From assembly GCA_002205965.3 (NCBI GenBank), contig NADL03000004.1, positions 434,001 through 498,000 on the forward strand: a stretch of DNA of 64,000 bases. The letters are read 5' to 3'. The stretch is from Kappaphycus alvarezii. Lineage: Eukaryota; Rhodophyta; Florideophyceae; Gigartinales; Solieriaceae. This document shows positions 10,107 to 21,364 of this stretch, piece by piece. The notes below the pieces were generated by a model. It did no database searches, was not told the DNA's origin, and worked only from the letters and a program-made list of their open reading frames with translations. The translations under genes and the position numbers were made by a program. Within the stretch, counting starts at the first letter, position 1; each line of letters starts with the position of its first letter.

Positions 10107-11520
10107 ATGGATTCAACGGTTGTAAATGGTGCTAGCAGTGCTGACAACCCTTAGTCTTCTGATAGTAGCAATAACCGCGTATTCATGGAAGACGTAACCC
10201 CTGCTGGCCGTAATATTACCGTCGGGGGTTTATAAGCATTCGATTGTTGGAAGCTGATGAGACAATGGTTGGAGCTGCCCTACTGCGTGCTTTCACTGAC
10301 ATGTTCTTACCGTCTGTATTGTTTGGAACAGAACTTCGTTCTCTCCCAGCGCTTCATTCGGAATTGCGAGATTTTCTGGACATGATAGGCGCAAACATGC
10401 AACAACATTCGTCGAGACGTATCATGATGACCCTTGCGAATTATATTTACTAGGACAGCGAGGATAAGACCGCTGCAGTCGAGATTATCAAGGGAATTAT
10501 TGCAGCCGGAAGGCGTAACCCAGTTGTTATACCACGACCGCCGCCTGCTATGGCACAAAAAAACAACCAAAAACAGGGTATGACGGTCGAAAAGCTAGCC
10601 CAGGATGCGGCTATGCGCCTGCGAGATGATGGGGAAAATTTCGCCGGAGACATCGGTGAATGTTGGCAGGTATATGTCGACGAGTACAGGCAGGTCGCAA
10701 CGGACTACAATCTCTCCCCCATCCAAAAGCTCCAATTCTTGCACAATCTGCTCTCGGGGAATTCCAAACAGTATTACCTTGATATTGATGATGGATATGC
10801 AATTTACTTTCAGCAAGCTGTAGACATGGTGTAGCGGGAGTACAACTCGCACATCTGACAGAATAAGGTCAAGAATTACCTCAAATCACTTTGGATGTCC
10901 AAGTTTGTGTCCTATGGTATGGAAATGACGTCAGTGTTGGAAAGAGTATACAAGCGGATAACTAAATTGTCTGCACAGGCCCGAGGTCACACCGGGGCGA
11001 CGCGCACAAGGTATAATTCCAGTCCTCCGCCGTTTTAGGTTACTCCTGGGCAATCGGGCCACTCTCAAGGTTTGCTACAACTCGGCTCAACTTCCAGCAA
11101 ATGTATGGGGAGCTTGAATCACAGCTGCAACTATGCAACTATGCAAGGAGGCGGAGGTCGCCCGGCTGAGAGGTGAGATATTCTCTTGCGGACGGGGTCC
11201 GAAGCTTTCACGTATTGACAATGTCCCCGGTATCCTATTCTTTGACCAGGGGAGATATGGTTGAAACCCGTCGACAATGCGATTCCAAAACCAGAACAGG
11301 GAGAAACATTTCGGCACAAATTACAGAGTCGCCAAGTTCGACCAAATAGCAATCAAAGGGTGCTTTAATTGTGGTGCCAAGGACCATCTGGTCAAGTATT
11401 GAAACAAACCCATGAATTTCGCTAGAGCTGCTGCCAATAAGCTTGGGTACTACGATAAGAAGAGCGCAAGCCCTACTTATCGGACGCATCTCGTCCTCGC
11501 CGAACTTTGTTACCAACTAG
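10107..11520 (+). pseudogene. copia gag with CCHC zinc knuckle
   Basis: Candidate start ATG 10107, frameshift near 10240, then blocks 10244-10453 and 10550-10834 with gag-like helical composition (VEKLAQDAAMRL, YNLSPIQKLQFLHNLL). At 11361-11402 the segment CFNCGAKDHLVKY has the CX2CX4HX4C spacing with the final Cys position replaced by a TGA stop. Several internal stops (TAG 10451, TAG 10832) and frameshifts. Confidence 0.6.
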
Positions 11521-11959
11521 ACTGTGAGTAAGCCGACGAAAACACCGGTGGTTCACTAGAAGAGGTAGGGCACTGCGACAGGGAGATATTTGAAACCTTC
11601 TGTCAAATGTGGAGGCGTAAATCAATCTCAACATGGTGTCCGAGGATACACAGGGGACAAAAAAGCCTACCGCACTAGTACCTAGTGGAAATGAATGCGG
11701 AGATGATGTTGTCACGCTATGCAGCGGACTGAGCAACAACAGGCAGGAGTGTATGATCCGGGATTCCGTTAAGAAAATATTTGACGATGAAAACCTTGAA
11801 TGGGATATTTTTTAAGCACAGGAGGAAGACCAGTTTACGTTGCCTTCGTGGACTTAGGCGCAAAAAATCTCTGTTATTGGAGAGAAACAAGCGATTCCCT
11901 ATTGCAACCAGAGGGGAATGCCACTCTCGCTAAAAGGAGAGACAAGCAGTAAGCGCTAT

Positions 11960-12264
11960 TAGAAGTTTGGTAAGCAATGATTTGTTGGTGTTGGACTCGT
12001 CGAAATTTGTATATCTGCTGGGAATCTTAGTTTCCCTTATTTGATGGCGAGGTAGTTGACGCTGATGTTCCACTACTCATAGGATTGGAATTCCTTGATT
12101 ACGTTGGGGCAACTGTGGAATTGTCGGTTAAAAAAATATCTGGTGGCCGTGAAGAGTGGAAGATACCTTTAGTAAGAAAGAGAGGGAACCTCTACGTCAT
12201 TTGGGACGAAAATGAGCTCACGTACACCACTGAAGAATTAAGAAGAGTACTTAAGTACTTTTAA
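11960..12264 (+). pseudogene. copia aspartic protease remnant
   Basis: A VLDSSKF stretch at about 11990 sits where D-S/T-G is expected; the third residue is not Gly. The segment VVDADVPLLIGLEFLDYVGA (about 12052-12111) fits the flap-to-C-terminal part of copia proteases. Ends at TAA 12262-12264 after ELRRVLKYF. Non-functional. Confidence 0.5.
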
Positions 12265-12415
12265 CACTTGGAGTCCCAGAGGCTTTTCTAAACCCCTAAT
12301 CCTTCGCCGAGCCAACCCTGAGGAATGCAGTAGTGACACTCTCAAATAACTTGAGAACATCGAAAGGAGATGCAATGTATGTCAGCGCCTGTCAGAGGAC
12401 CCCGGTCGTTTCCAC

Positions 12416-13345
12416 GTGACTTTTTCCGAGAAGGACATCTTATTCAGCAGAAAAATTTGTGTAGACTTATTCAGCCTTCATGGGGATACTATTTTCCATA
12501 TCTTTGGCAAAGATGCGAAGTTCGGTGCGGCTGAATTCCTCGCAGGGGGGAGCGTTAAGGATGTCTGGAGGACATATTATGGATTGCGGGCAAGTAATTA
12601 CGTCAGCCATCTAATAGAGATGCAAGCGGACACCGGACCGCAGTTCTGAGCCGCTAAGTTCAAAAGCTTGTGTAAACTTGCAGGCACAAAGCTGACATTG
12701 TCTGGGATTGAAAGCCAAAATGCTATCGGCGTAGGGGAAATTTATCACTCTTATTTGAGCAGTACCTTTAAGAAGACGAAGGCGGATCACCCGAACATAT
12801 AAAAGCACAGGGTCATTGATAATGCTGTGAAGGCCTTGAACGACACGGCAGGGCCTAATGGGCTCTTGCCCACACTACTCGTATTCTACGTTATGCAAAG
12901 GTTTTCTGTAATGCCTACTGAAGTAACTGCCCAAGTCCAACTCATGACAGTCATGGAAAACACTCGGGCGGAGCTTTCCAAAGTGACCGCTAGGAGCCGC
13001 GTCCAGAGAGCTCGGGAGCGCAATGTCCCGACGGCTGTAATGACAGAATTGTCTATCTAGTTTGACGTCCTTGTCTACAGGGAAAGGAAAAGGGAATGGA
13101 AGGGCCCATTCACTGTTATGGACGTCTCTGGGAAGTTATCGCACCTAGATATCAATGGCAAACTCAGGAAATTCTCAATTGATAAGCTAAAGCCTTTCCG
13201 CCGCGACGATCAGACACTGCTGGAGAGTTTCACTACCCTAGCACATGGAAGCCCGGAGAGAACCAACCTGAGAGAAATTTATAGGGCTATGGACGATTCG
13301 CGGGGCTGTTACGACACTAAGTACAAAGCTATGAACTTATTCTAG
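12416..13345 (+). pseudogene. copia integrase core and C-terminal region
   Basis: Blocks 12416-12649, 12650-12800, 12827-13060 and 13118-13345 read in one frame. VDLFSLHGDTIFHIF carries the first catalytic-type Asp, QADTGPQF the second, and SGIESQNAIGVGEIYHSY the Glu region (DD35E pattern). After the core, MTELSI, WKGPFTVMDVSGK and KLRKFSIDKLKPFRR form the C-terminal part seen in this copia group. Stops at 12647, 12799 and 13058 break it. Confidence 0.7.
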
Positions 13346-13365
13346 CCGACGAGTTCTATTACGAC

Positions 13366-14165
13366 ATGAGCCCCTTCATGACAAAAATTGTCCGAACAGA
13401 TGACCAGGAGGCTGGCAGTATGGAATTCCAGCGCGCTAAAGAAAAGGAAACGAATGGGCCTCAATCCCATGGCGTATTTGAGCCCGTACTCTTTGAGGAT
13501 GTCCCAGGTGGTTCCAAGATACTAGGTGGCAGATTTGATTTGCCTCTAAAAGGAGTCGGAAATGCTAAAGAAAAAACGAAATCATGCTACATAGTGCGGG
13601 GTTTCAAGGACTCCGAGAGAGACTTCGTCCTCCACAGCGTAGCAGTGGTGCAGCAGCGATAGACTCGATTAATCGTATATTTTGCGGCAACAAAGCGCTA
13701 TCAAGTCTTCAGTAATTACATATCACAAGCTTACCTGTAGAGCGACCAGCTCCTTAGTCGAGACGTTTATTTGGTCCCCAAGAATAATGAAAGGTAGTAC
13801 TTCGGAGCCACCGATGGGCAAAGACTTAGGATTACTCGACCCTTGTACAACTTTTGTGACTCTCGGGATTACTGGGTCACTACCATCGACAAGTACTTAC
13901 GAGACGAACTCAGATTGGAACCACTTAAGGCTGGCCCATCAGTCTATACATTGAAGGAGCGGGAATCTAGTGAATCCGTCGTATCCGGGTTCTATGTCAA
14001 TGACTCCCTTGGCACAGGAAGTGATCGATTTGGACTTTAATTGAAGGGTCAGTGACCGCTTTGAATCGAAACAAGTGGAATGGGACAACACAGAATTTGA
14101 TGGAGTTCGAATCAAAAGAAAAGTGGATGGAAGTCTCTCTATTTACCAGTAAAAACCGCAGGGTA
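13366..14165 (+). pseudogene. copia reverse transcriptase, N-terminal half
   Basis: Starts in the typical lead-in (MEFQRAKEKE, ILGGRFDLPLKGVG), then CYIVRGFKDSERDF, VFSNYISQAYL (site of the first catalytic Asp, not preserved), RPLYNFCDSRDYW and the polymerase motif position GFYVNDS (family consensus YVDD), which reads YVND: the first Asp is changed. Continues to an SDRFESKQVEW segment at about 14055-14160. Frame moves at about 13660 and 13840. Confidence 0.7.
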
Positions 14166-14689
14166 GGCCTGTACATAAGGCCGCCGTCTACCACGCACGC
14201 CAACAGTAACAGCAAGTCACTTTTACCTGTGAAAAATTCGCTTACGGTAAACTGTCCTCGATTGGTCATCGTTTACGCCTAGGTTTCCCTCTCGCCGCTC
14301 CCATTTTTGGTCATCCCCACTGTATACCGGTCGGGCGCGCTTCTAAAACGGATTACCCTCTACCTTGGTCTGGTGCCGCCATATCTTTTCTCCCTGCGTG
14401 TCCTGTGTTGAGCCTGGTCGTACTTCGGTACCTACGGTTACGATCCTGTGCTATCGATGTTTTCAGTGATCTCTTTACGACTTACCGCGAGCCTGGTTTT
14501 ATCTCAAAATTGGGACAGGGAAAAGTTCTACAGTCGAGCCAGTCTGCATTCATATTTGTTCTTCCTAGTGCAACTCTGTTGCATCTCTGTCCGTTTATTT
14601 TTCATGTTTTTGACCACATTATGGCGCAATTCACGACTCAGCGTAGCCCTCTCCGCAAGATTTCACTTCTTAAGGTCGGCGAAAGACTC
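14166..14689. other. intergenic or decayed copia tail
   Basis: Possible remnants of the copia 3' half or LTR; no RNase H motif could be recognised. ORFs here (14405-14711) have no known domain. Confidence 0.35.
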
Positions 14690-15060
14690 TAGCTGCCTTT
14701 CATTGCCATGAAAAACTCTGCAGAGGACATCAATATGTACTAAATAGGGTTCAAATCAGGAAACTGTGCAGGCTAGGGCATACAATTAACATTCTAATAT
14801 AGAAAGAAGTGTAATTTTGGATTATCTTTGCCTATAGTGGCGTCATACTGCTGAAATTAAGAAGTTAATGAAACATGAAGTTCGTATAATGCAGCAAGTA
14901 TGTTTCCAATGTTGTGCAATGTTTTGATGTGTTCTGCTTTCCATTCATAAAAACCATTTCACAGAATCCAGCCTCACAAAGTGCAGCCAAAACTACCACT
15001 CCATCTTCCATTTTCAGGGATCAGTAGGGTCGCTTTCTCTTAACTAAAAGGGGCCATGAC
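14690..15060 (-). pseudogene. Tc1/mariner transposase remnant, copy 2
   Basis: Reading the minus strand, an AALCEAGFCEMVFMNGK stretch (about 15000-14950) corresponds to the V-W-A-x-S-x-G block before the second catalytic Asp, and PAQFPDLNPI followed by a stop (about 14775-14735) is the SPDLNPIE motif. Several stops and frameshifts. More decayed than, and different in sequence from, the element at 7-8 kb. Confidence 0.55.
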
Positions 15061-18000
15061 AAGGAAATGTGTACCCCTCAAGGCCATGTAAAACTCACTT
15101 TGTTTATTTCAAAATAACACAAAAGCTAAATGCGACAACAACTTGTGCCTTTCCGGAGCCCAATTCTGGCGAACTTTGATATGGCTTGACTACATTAGTA
15201 CGGATCTTGTAAGAGGTTTAAACCTAAATAAAGGCGATACAGACCGTGACTTACGTATGCGGAGACTCTTGACCGGAAGTGACAGTTCCCATTTGATTTT
15301 GGTTGAGGCTGTTAGCGTTTCAAAGCCTTGCAGAAAACAAGTTTTCAGAACCACCCAAGTTCCTGTTTCCTTTTGAGCCTTTTGAAATTCCATTACTTTT
15401 GTAAATTACACACAATATTACCTCAAAAGAGACCGATTCATCCTTCTCGTAATTTATGCGCTCATCAATTTCATTATTTTCAGCTTAATAATCTCTCTCT
15501 TCCCTCTTTCCGTAGAATTTACCCTACTAATACTTTTGGTGCTAAGAAAATATACAAAAACAAAACTTCTTCAAGTATCGGCCAAATTTTGTGATCAAAA
15601 TTTTCAACTTATGGTATTAATTTATTCTAAACCCTGAAATAGTTAGCCAATGTTCTTAGATTTCTTCTTAACTTATAAGATATAAGATATATTAAAAGGA
15701 ATATATTCGGTATTTATTTGAGCAAGTTGAAGACTTTACACCCTTATAATTGCCAATAGGGGGTGTTTTTATTGAATTCTAGACACACTTTATGTGTACT
15801 TTTCTCTCGAAGTTTTTCAAAACGTAAGTGCAAATTGTTGTTTATAGTATTAATATATCTCGTGACTCTTAAATCTCGTGCACAGCTCTGCTTGTGGAAA
15901 TGATGGTAGAGTCAACCCAGATTCGGATCATGCAGTACTGTACATTATAGTACTATCCCGCTAATTGGCTCTCCCGCAAATGGCAAATACCTATAATTGT
16001 CCAATATTTTCAGTGAAAAAGGAGTCTTGGCTGTACTTTTACGTACATATTAGGGTTGGTTACCATCATTCTAATTGGCAGGTTTAAGGCAAATTTCTGG
16101 TCACATATGGTACCTCGCCTCCCTTATTACGCTTCAAATCAAACAAAATCTAGTATATTGTTCTCTGCACAAATTTTACACAACAGAATATTGCATACTG
16201 GCCTTAATCGGATAATCTAAACCCATGTTATGTACTTTACTATTCTATCTGGTGACCAAAAAACGGCCCACCGTTGCCGCGGCATCAGTTTCCGTTTTCC
16301 GGACGGAGCTAGATTAATATAATGCATTTTCAGTTCTGTGCGGTATGAATCTATATGCAAAACAGCCTAGGATTACCCCAAGTGTGATTTCTTCTCAAAA
16401 TGATGTATCGTAACACAAAACTCCTTCCCCGCTTTCGCTAACGGTGAAAAGACTTCAGTAAATTAAATGCATTAATAAATAAAATAAAAAGCTCCCGGAT
16501 GAAGCTGAGAGAAGGCAAATGAAGCAGTTTGGCTTAAGTGAAAAGTGTGAAATAATTCTGCATTGTAGACATTTTTGCTCCAGTGAGATTTATTTAAAGA
16601 ATTTCTAAAGATGCTGATGGGGATAGAATTAAGAAATTTTAGGAGCACAAAAAGCGGTTGCGAGACTAAAATAGGTAGGCCCGTTGCTGGTGCCACCTGA
16701 GCTCATTCATTTCAATTTTTATAGGTATCGAACTGCTATGTGTACTGAGTAGCTACTGTTTGTCAGATCTGGAATGACTTTGGGTAACATTTTAAGCCTT
16801 GAGAATAAGGACGACTGTGTGCAAAAATTTGAGCGATACTTTGACATTTCTGCCACAGTGGAAGCGTTTATAGCAGAGGAGAGTGGTGAAAATGCTGAAA
16901 TGGGTGAAGTTCGTGTTTGGTCTGTATTTCACCTGCTTCAAGTTATATCCATTTTAAAGCAAATGGAATTCTCTTTAATATAGGATATTTCACTCCTCCT
17001 CTCATATGTAAGGTTTATAAATCAAATCTGAGACATGAAAACACCAAGAAAATGGACCCAAAGAAAATTGGTAGCCCTTCTGAGGTCTGATACGTGTATT
17101 AGTCGTGTCCTCAAATACGGCAAATATTTTCCTAGCTATTCGCTGCCAAATTAAGCCGTTATGAATTTCAACCGTTGAATTCAATATGGACAGATAGGGG
17201 ATTGGAATATCATTTACGGGAGATGTGGCCTTAAAATATCATGGCATTGCCTGCGTTTGGGAGCATTGCAAGAGAACTCAATGCAACAAAGAGTATAAGT
17301 TTGAGACTTTTAGGAGGGTAACAAAGATGAACTGCGGAATTTGTTTAGAGATTATTTTTTGCACGCGAAAAAATCAGTAGCAAACTGAAGCGAAATGTGA
17401 ATATTCTTGGACAAGAATTAGGAAATAATTAAATCATTGCCTTAGCGTGAAATTTTAAAACTACTGCAGTTCTACACACTGATACGAAATTGAAATTTTC
17501 GCGGATTTTCTTCATATAAATAGAGCAGTCATGGTTCATTTCCAATTTCCCTAGGTTTTTTTCTGCATAAATATATATAGCTCCTCATCTAAATCACTTT
17601 GGTACAAACTTCCAAGTAAGAGATCTTAACTTTAATGTTGATACTAACTGTCGAAAACTGATGGTTGAAGCAGGGTAGCACTGTATTCTGATGGCATTTG
17701 ACCGTATACAGATCTATAAATTAGACGCAACCATACCAAGCAATCGATGTTGTGTGGCGGGTTCATGTAGTCAAAGGCGCTAAGAAAATATTAAGGTGTA
17801 TTAATGAAAGGTGGGTGGTGAAATTGCACCGAAATATCTCATACGTATCACAAAAATAATTTAGGGGTAGGAATGACATCTTATTATGAATTGAAATTGC
17901 AACTATTGGGTTTCATCAAAATGTGCAGTTCGACTCATTCACTACTAATCCCGCTCTGATTAACTTTTTAATGATTCCAAAGCTTTTGAAGAGTACCGGA

Positions 18001-19926
18001 GAGTATTTGAAACTTAATGTGATCCATTTACATTTCTTGATGAAGCAAAAATATTCATCACAGATGCCAGCTGTACAAATAAAAAAGATGAAATATACGC
18101 TCTACTTAATTATCTATGGAATATTTTACGATCAAAAATTGCAACTTTGCCTCTTCTGGTTTACCAAGAAAAATTTTCGAGATTTACTTTGGACTATATA
18201 TATTTGAGCACCCTTTAAGTCCTCTCTGGCCAAATAATGATCCTCAATTGTCTTGAAATATAATGAAATCTCCATAAAATAATCTAGATAATTTAGATAA
18301 TTCTTATGAACCATTTTAGTTTTTTAATGGTTGCTCCGAAGTTTCACAAGCTGTACTTCTCCCAAATTATTCTTACAGGAGTAAACGGAAGAGTTAATAT
18401 ACTATGTAGTAAAGCCATGATCCAAGTGAATGGCAATTAATAGTCTGGATACTTTACCATGTTTCGCAGTAAACTTTCTAATACTTTTTTTCACATTTAA
18501 AAAGGAAAAGTTCAGAAAGTGCATAGAAATGAATCATCATCAACGCCATAATTGATTCAACGTTCATTTGCAGTAGAAGAAACTTTCTTACTCTTCCCAA
18601 TATCGTGATAATAACTTCAAAACATTCAAGTTTATATTTCTAATCATAATTTAATTAAAATTTACCTCTTCAGTGAAACCTTATAGTCGTGGATTGATGA
18701 ATCGGAAATGACCAATATATTGATGAGAAAAACTTTAGAGATTTTTCATGCCCTGAAACATTAACTCGCCTTATTTCGATATATCTGAATGCAAAAATCG
18801 ATCCAGAGGGTCATTTTCACCCTATGCTTAAAATTAACTGCATTGTTTACTGCTCCTTAAAAATTCAAGAGAGAAAAATAAATAAAATTGGTGTCCGGCT
18901 ACAAAATTTTGTGACGTTTTTTAATGATCTAACAAAGTCTTTTTCACCTCTAATTAATCAATTATGACATTTCGGAACGGTTTAGAACGCCATTTATTGA
19001 TCCAATTGACGTTTTATCGAATTTATTCTCTTCTTATTGTTATAATCCTCTGTTAATTGCAGAGGAAACATATGGGCCGATCATATGCTCGACGGTTGCC
19101 TGAATACTGTTTAAATGGCCTTAACTACGATTAAAGTACTAGTTAAGGATAATTTAGTCCATTAATATGATTATTCTTACTGATGTTCGACCTTTTCGAA
19201 CATTTTTAACATGTGCTGCTTTCTGGTGTAAATTGAACAAATAGATTTTGAAATCACTTGTTCTTTTTATTTGCTTTTAATTACAGTCATTTAACTGTAC
19301 TTTGCCTTCATTGCAGTCGGGGTTTATTTTAACTGGGTAATTTTATGCAACTGAAGCTAAGTGGACGAACTCGACGGCGACTCTTAGCTCATTATAGTCA
19401 CATTCCATTAATTTAGAGACCTTGAGTAAAGCATAAACGAGAAACAGACCTCATTAAGATATGCAGATTCAGAGAATTTTCAGTTTCTTTCTTTTCAATT
19501 GATTTGATGTGATATAATAGTTCCACAGGATGGCGAAAACGCAAAAGGTGTTGTATTGAAGTCCAATTCCTTCTTCGGATAATGCATTTTCCTTCCACTG
19601 CGTACAGATTACGGCTTATATTGAGCTTGGAGTTGATCGAAATACCAAAAAGCTCTCCGGAAAAGAAAATAATACCTGATTTCCATAAAAAAACTAAAGC
19701 CGTCCACATCCAGACGTCCATGGAATTCAGAATTTGCAGTCCAAATTCTCATTATCACGAAAAACTTCGCTCGAGCCTCAATCATGTCTTCAATCTAATA
19801 CTGAAGTATTGAAATAATTGCTCCATCTAGATTGGTCTGAGTTTTGATTTTGTCTTTATTTTCACTGTAATGCTCTTCATCTTAATATTCAGGACGTTAA
19901 TATCTACCAAACTCAAATGAAGTGCG
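15061..19926. other. AT-rich gene-poor stretch
   Basis: No recognisable gene. The ORF 16774-16983 (69 codons from ATG, containing a balanced DDCVQKFERYFDISATVEAF segment) is the most coding-like piece but matches no family I know. The rest is AT-rich with short random ORFs. Confidence 0.4.
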
Positions 19927-20040
19927 TCGGTTCCATTATGGTCAAAAAATAAGGTTGCGGAATATATGATAGGATGGGACCTATCGGTTCCAGTATGGTG
20001 AAAAAAATGAGGTCGCGGAATATGTGATTCGAAGGAGAAT
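19927..20040. repeat. two-unit 57-bp tandem repeat
   Basis: Units 19927-19983 and 19984-20040 both start TCGGTTCCA and share GGTTGCGGAATAT / GGTCGCGGAATAT, with several substitutions between them. Confidence 0.65.
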
Positions 20041-20071
20041 TTTCAAGCTCCAGATACCTTTGAGTTAAGCC

Positions 20072-20107
20072 ATAAATGTTCTTCTCTCAATAAATGTTCT
20101 TCTTTCA
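20072..20107. repeat. two-unit 18-bp tandem repeat
   Basis: ATAAATGTTCTTCTCTCA followed directly by ATAAATGTTCTTCTTTCA, one mismatch. Confidence 0.75.
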
Positions 20108-21088
20108 ATAAATCCCCTTTTTAATTCTATTTTTTCTTACTAAAACCATATTGTGTATAAATTCCATTTCTCCCCATGGGCCCGCGCCTTCCTCATAATA
20201 CCGGTATTTGAATGGTGGATAGGGGACTAAATCACTAATAGAGTATTTCGGGATGAAAAAAGTTTTTACGAGAAGGAGCAGTCCCAGAGAAGAAACTGTC
20301 TCAGCACCAGAGATATCTTGGGCCCCCTTAAAATTACTTAAAGCGATTATTCAATTGAAAATATCAATCCTTATCAGTTCTGTAGACAAAAAATTCTTAT
20401 CACACGCAAATATACATTGAAACATATTTTTTTCATTTTCATCTAGAAATTTTCTCCTAGCGCCAAAGCAAAGCTAAGATAAAATAAAATACTTATTTTA
20501 TGAAATAAAATTATCTGAAGTTAACAAAATAATTCTCTTTAATAATGGTTAACTAATACCAGAAGTTTTTGAACTCTCACTAGATACTGGCTGCCGGCTT
20601 CGCAAGGCTGCAGAATTACCGTGTATCTTTTTATAAATATATTACGTCCCTGTTGTAAGGGATAGCTTCTAAGTCTAGCCAGACTACTGGACGGGACAAA
20701 ACATAGAATTATTTAAGGGTGTAATCTGTCAAGAGACCCTAAATTCGCTACTCGTGTGGCACTTTGAAACACGGGAGCGCAATCTTTTCCTTTCAAAGTG
20801 TCGCTGGTAAATTATCAGAACCCTTTCCTCTCGCAGGCGCGGACTTAGTTCAAATTAAGGATAAGCAAAGGATTTTGTAGGGGGAAAACTGGATGAAAAC
20901 AATGGTATGATTAACATTTACTTATTTCATCAACGAAAATATTGCAATAAGCAACGGAGATATGCTGGGGAAAGATGTTACAAAAAATTCATTACAAAAA
21001 CCGTTATCGTACTTTCATAGTGGAGCTCTTAGGGAAATAACAAAGAAAAGATGAATATCTGATTTTAAAAAGGTCAGAGAGTCCGTGC
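20108..21088. other. AT-rich stretch, nothing recognised
   Basis: No ORF of credible composition and no repeat noted. Confidence 0.4.
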
Positions 21089-21364
21089 AAGAAGCTTATG
21101 TCGATTGCCTGTGAGATCGAACAAATTCCTAAGAACTATATCAGTGCCAGGATAACAGAACTCGTTGACAACTTGGGTGACAGTATCCTTGAGTTTGTAA
21201 ATAGTAGTTAAAAACGATTTGTGACATTTTCTGAAGCATTTAAAGTGGACGCAACGATCTTTAATGAAGTTCTGGTCCCAAGGCTCACCGATTATTTTTG
21301 TCTGTTTTCACCAGGAAGGGTCATCCGCGAACGTCACACTATGAGTGACGCCAAATATGTTTCA
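21089..21364 (+). pseudogene. possible decayed coding remnant, unknown
   Basis: About 92 codons in one frame with a single internal TAA near 21209. The translation has balanced composition unlike the surrounding AT-rich noise (CEIEQIPKNYISARITELVD before the stop, ATIFNEVLVPRLTDYFCLFS after it). No family recognised; it could be part of a transposase. Confidence 0.25.

Larger units (their letters stand above)
10107..14165 (+). mobile_element. decayed Ty1/copia retrotransposon, copy 1
   Basis: Domain order gag, zinc knuckle, protease, integrase, reverse transcriptase (integrase before RT) defines Ty1/copia. Much of 10244-13954 stays in one frame broken by stops, with a few frameshifts. The RNase H end and LTRs were not identified, so it is either 3'-truncated or too decayed beyond about 14165. 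Confidence 0.75.
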
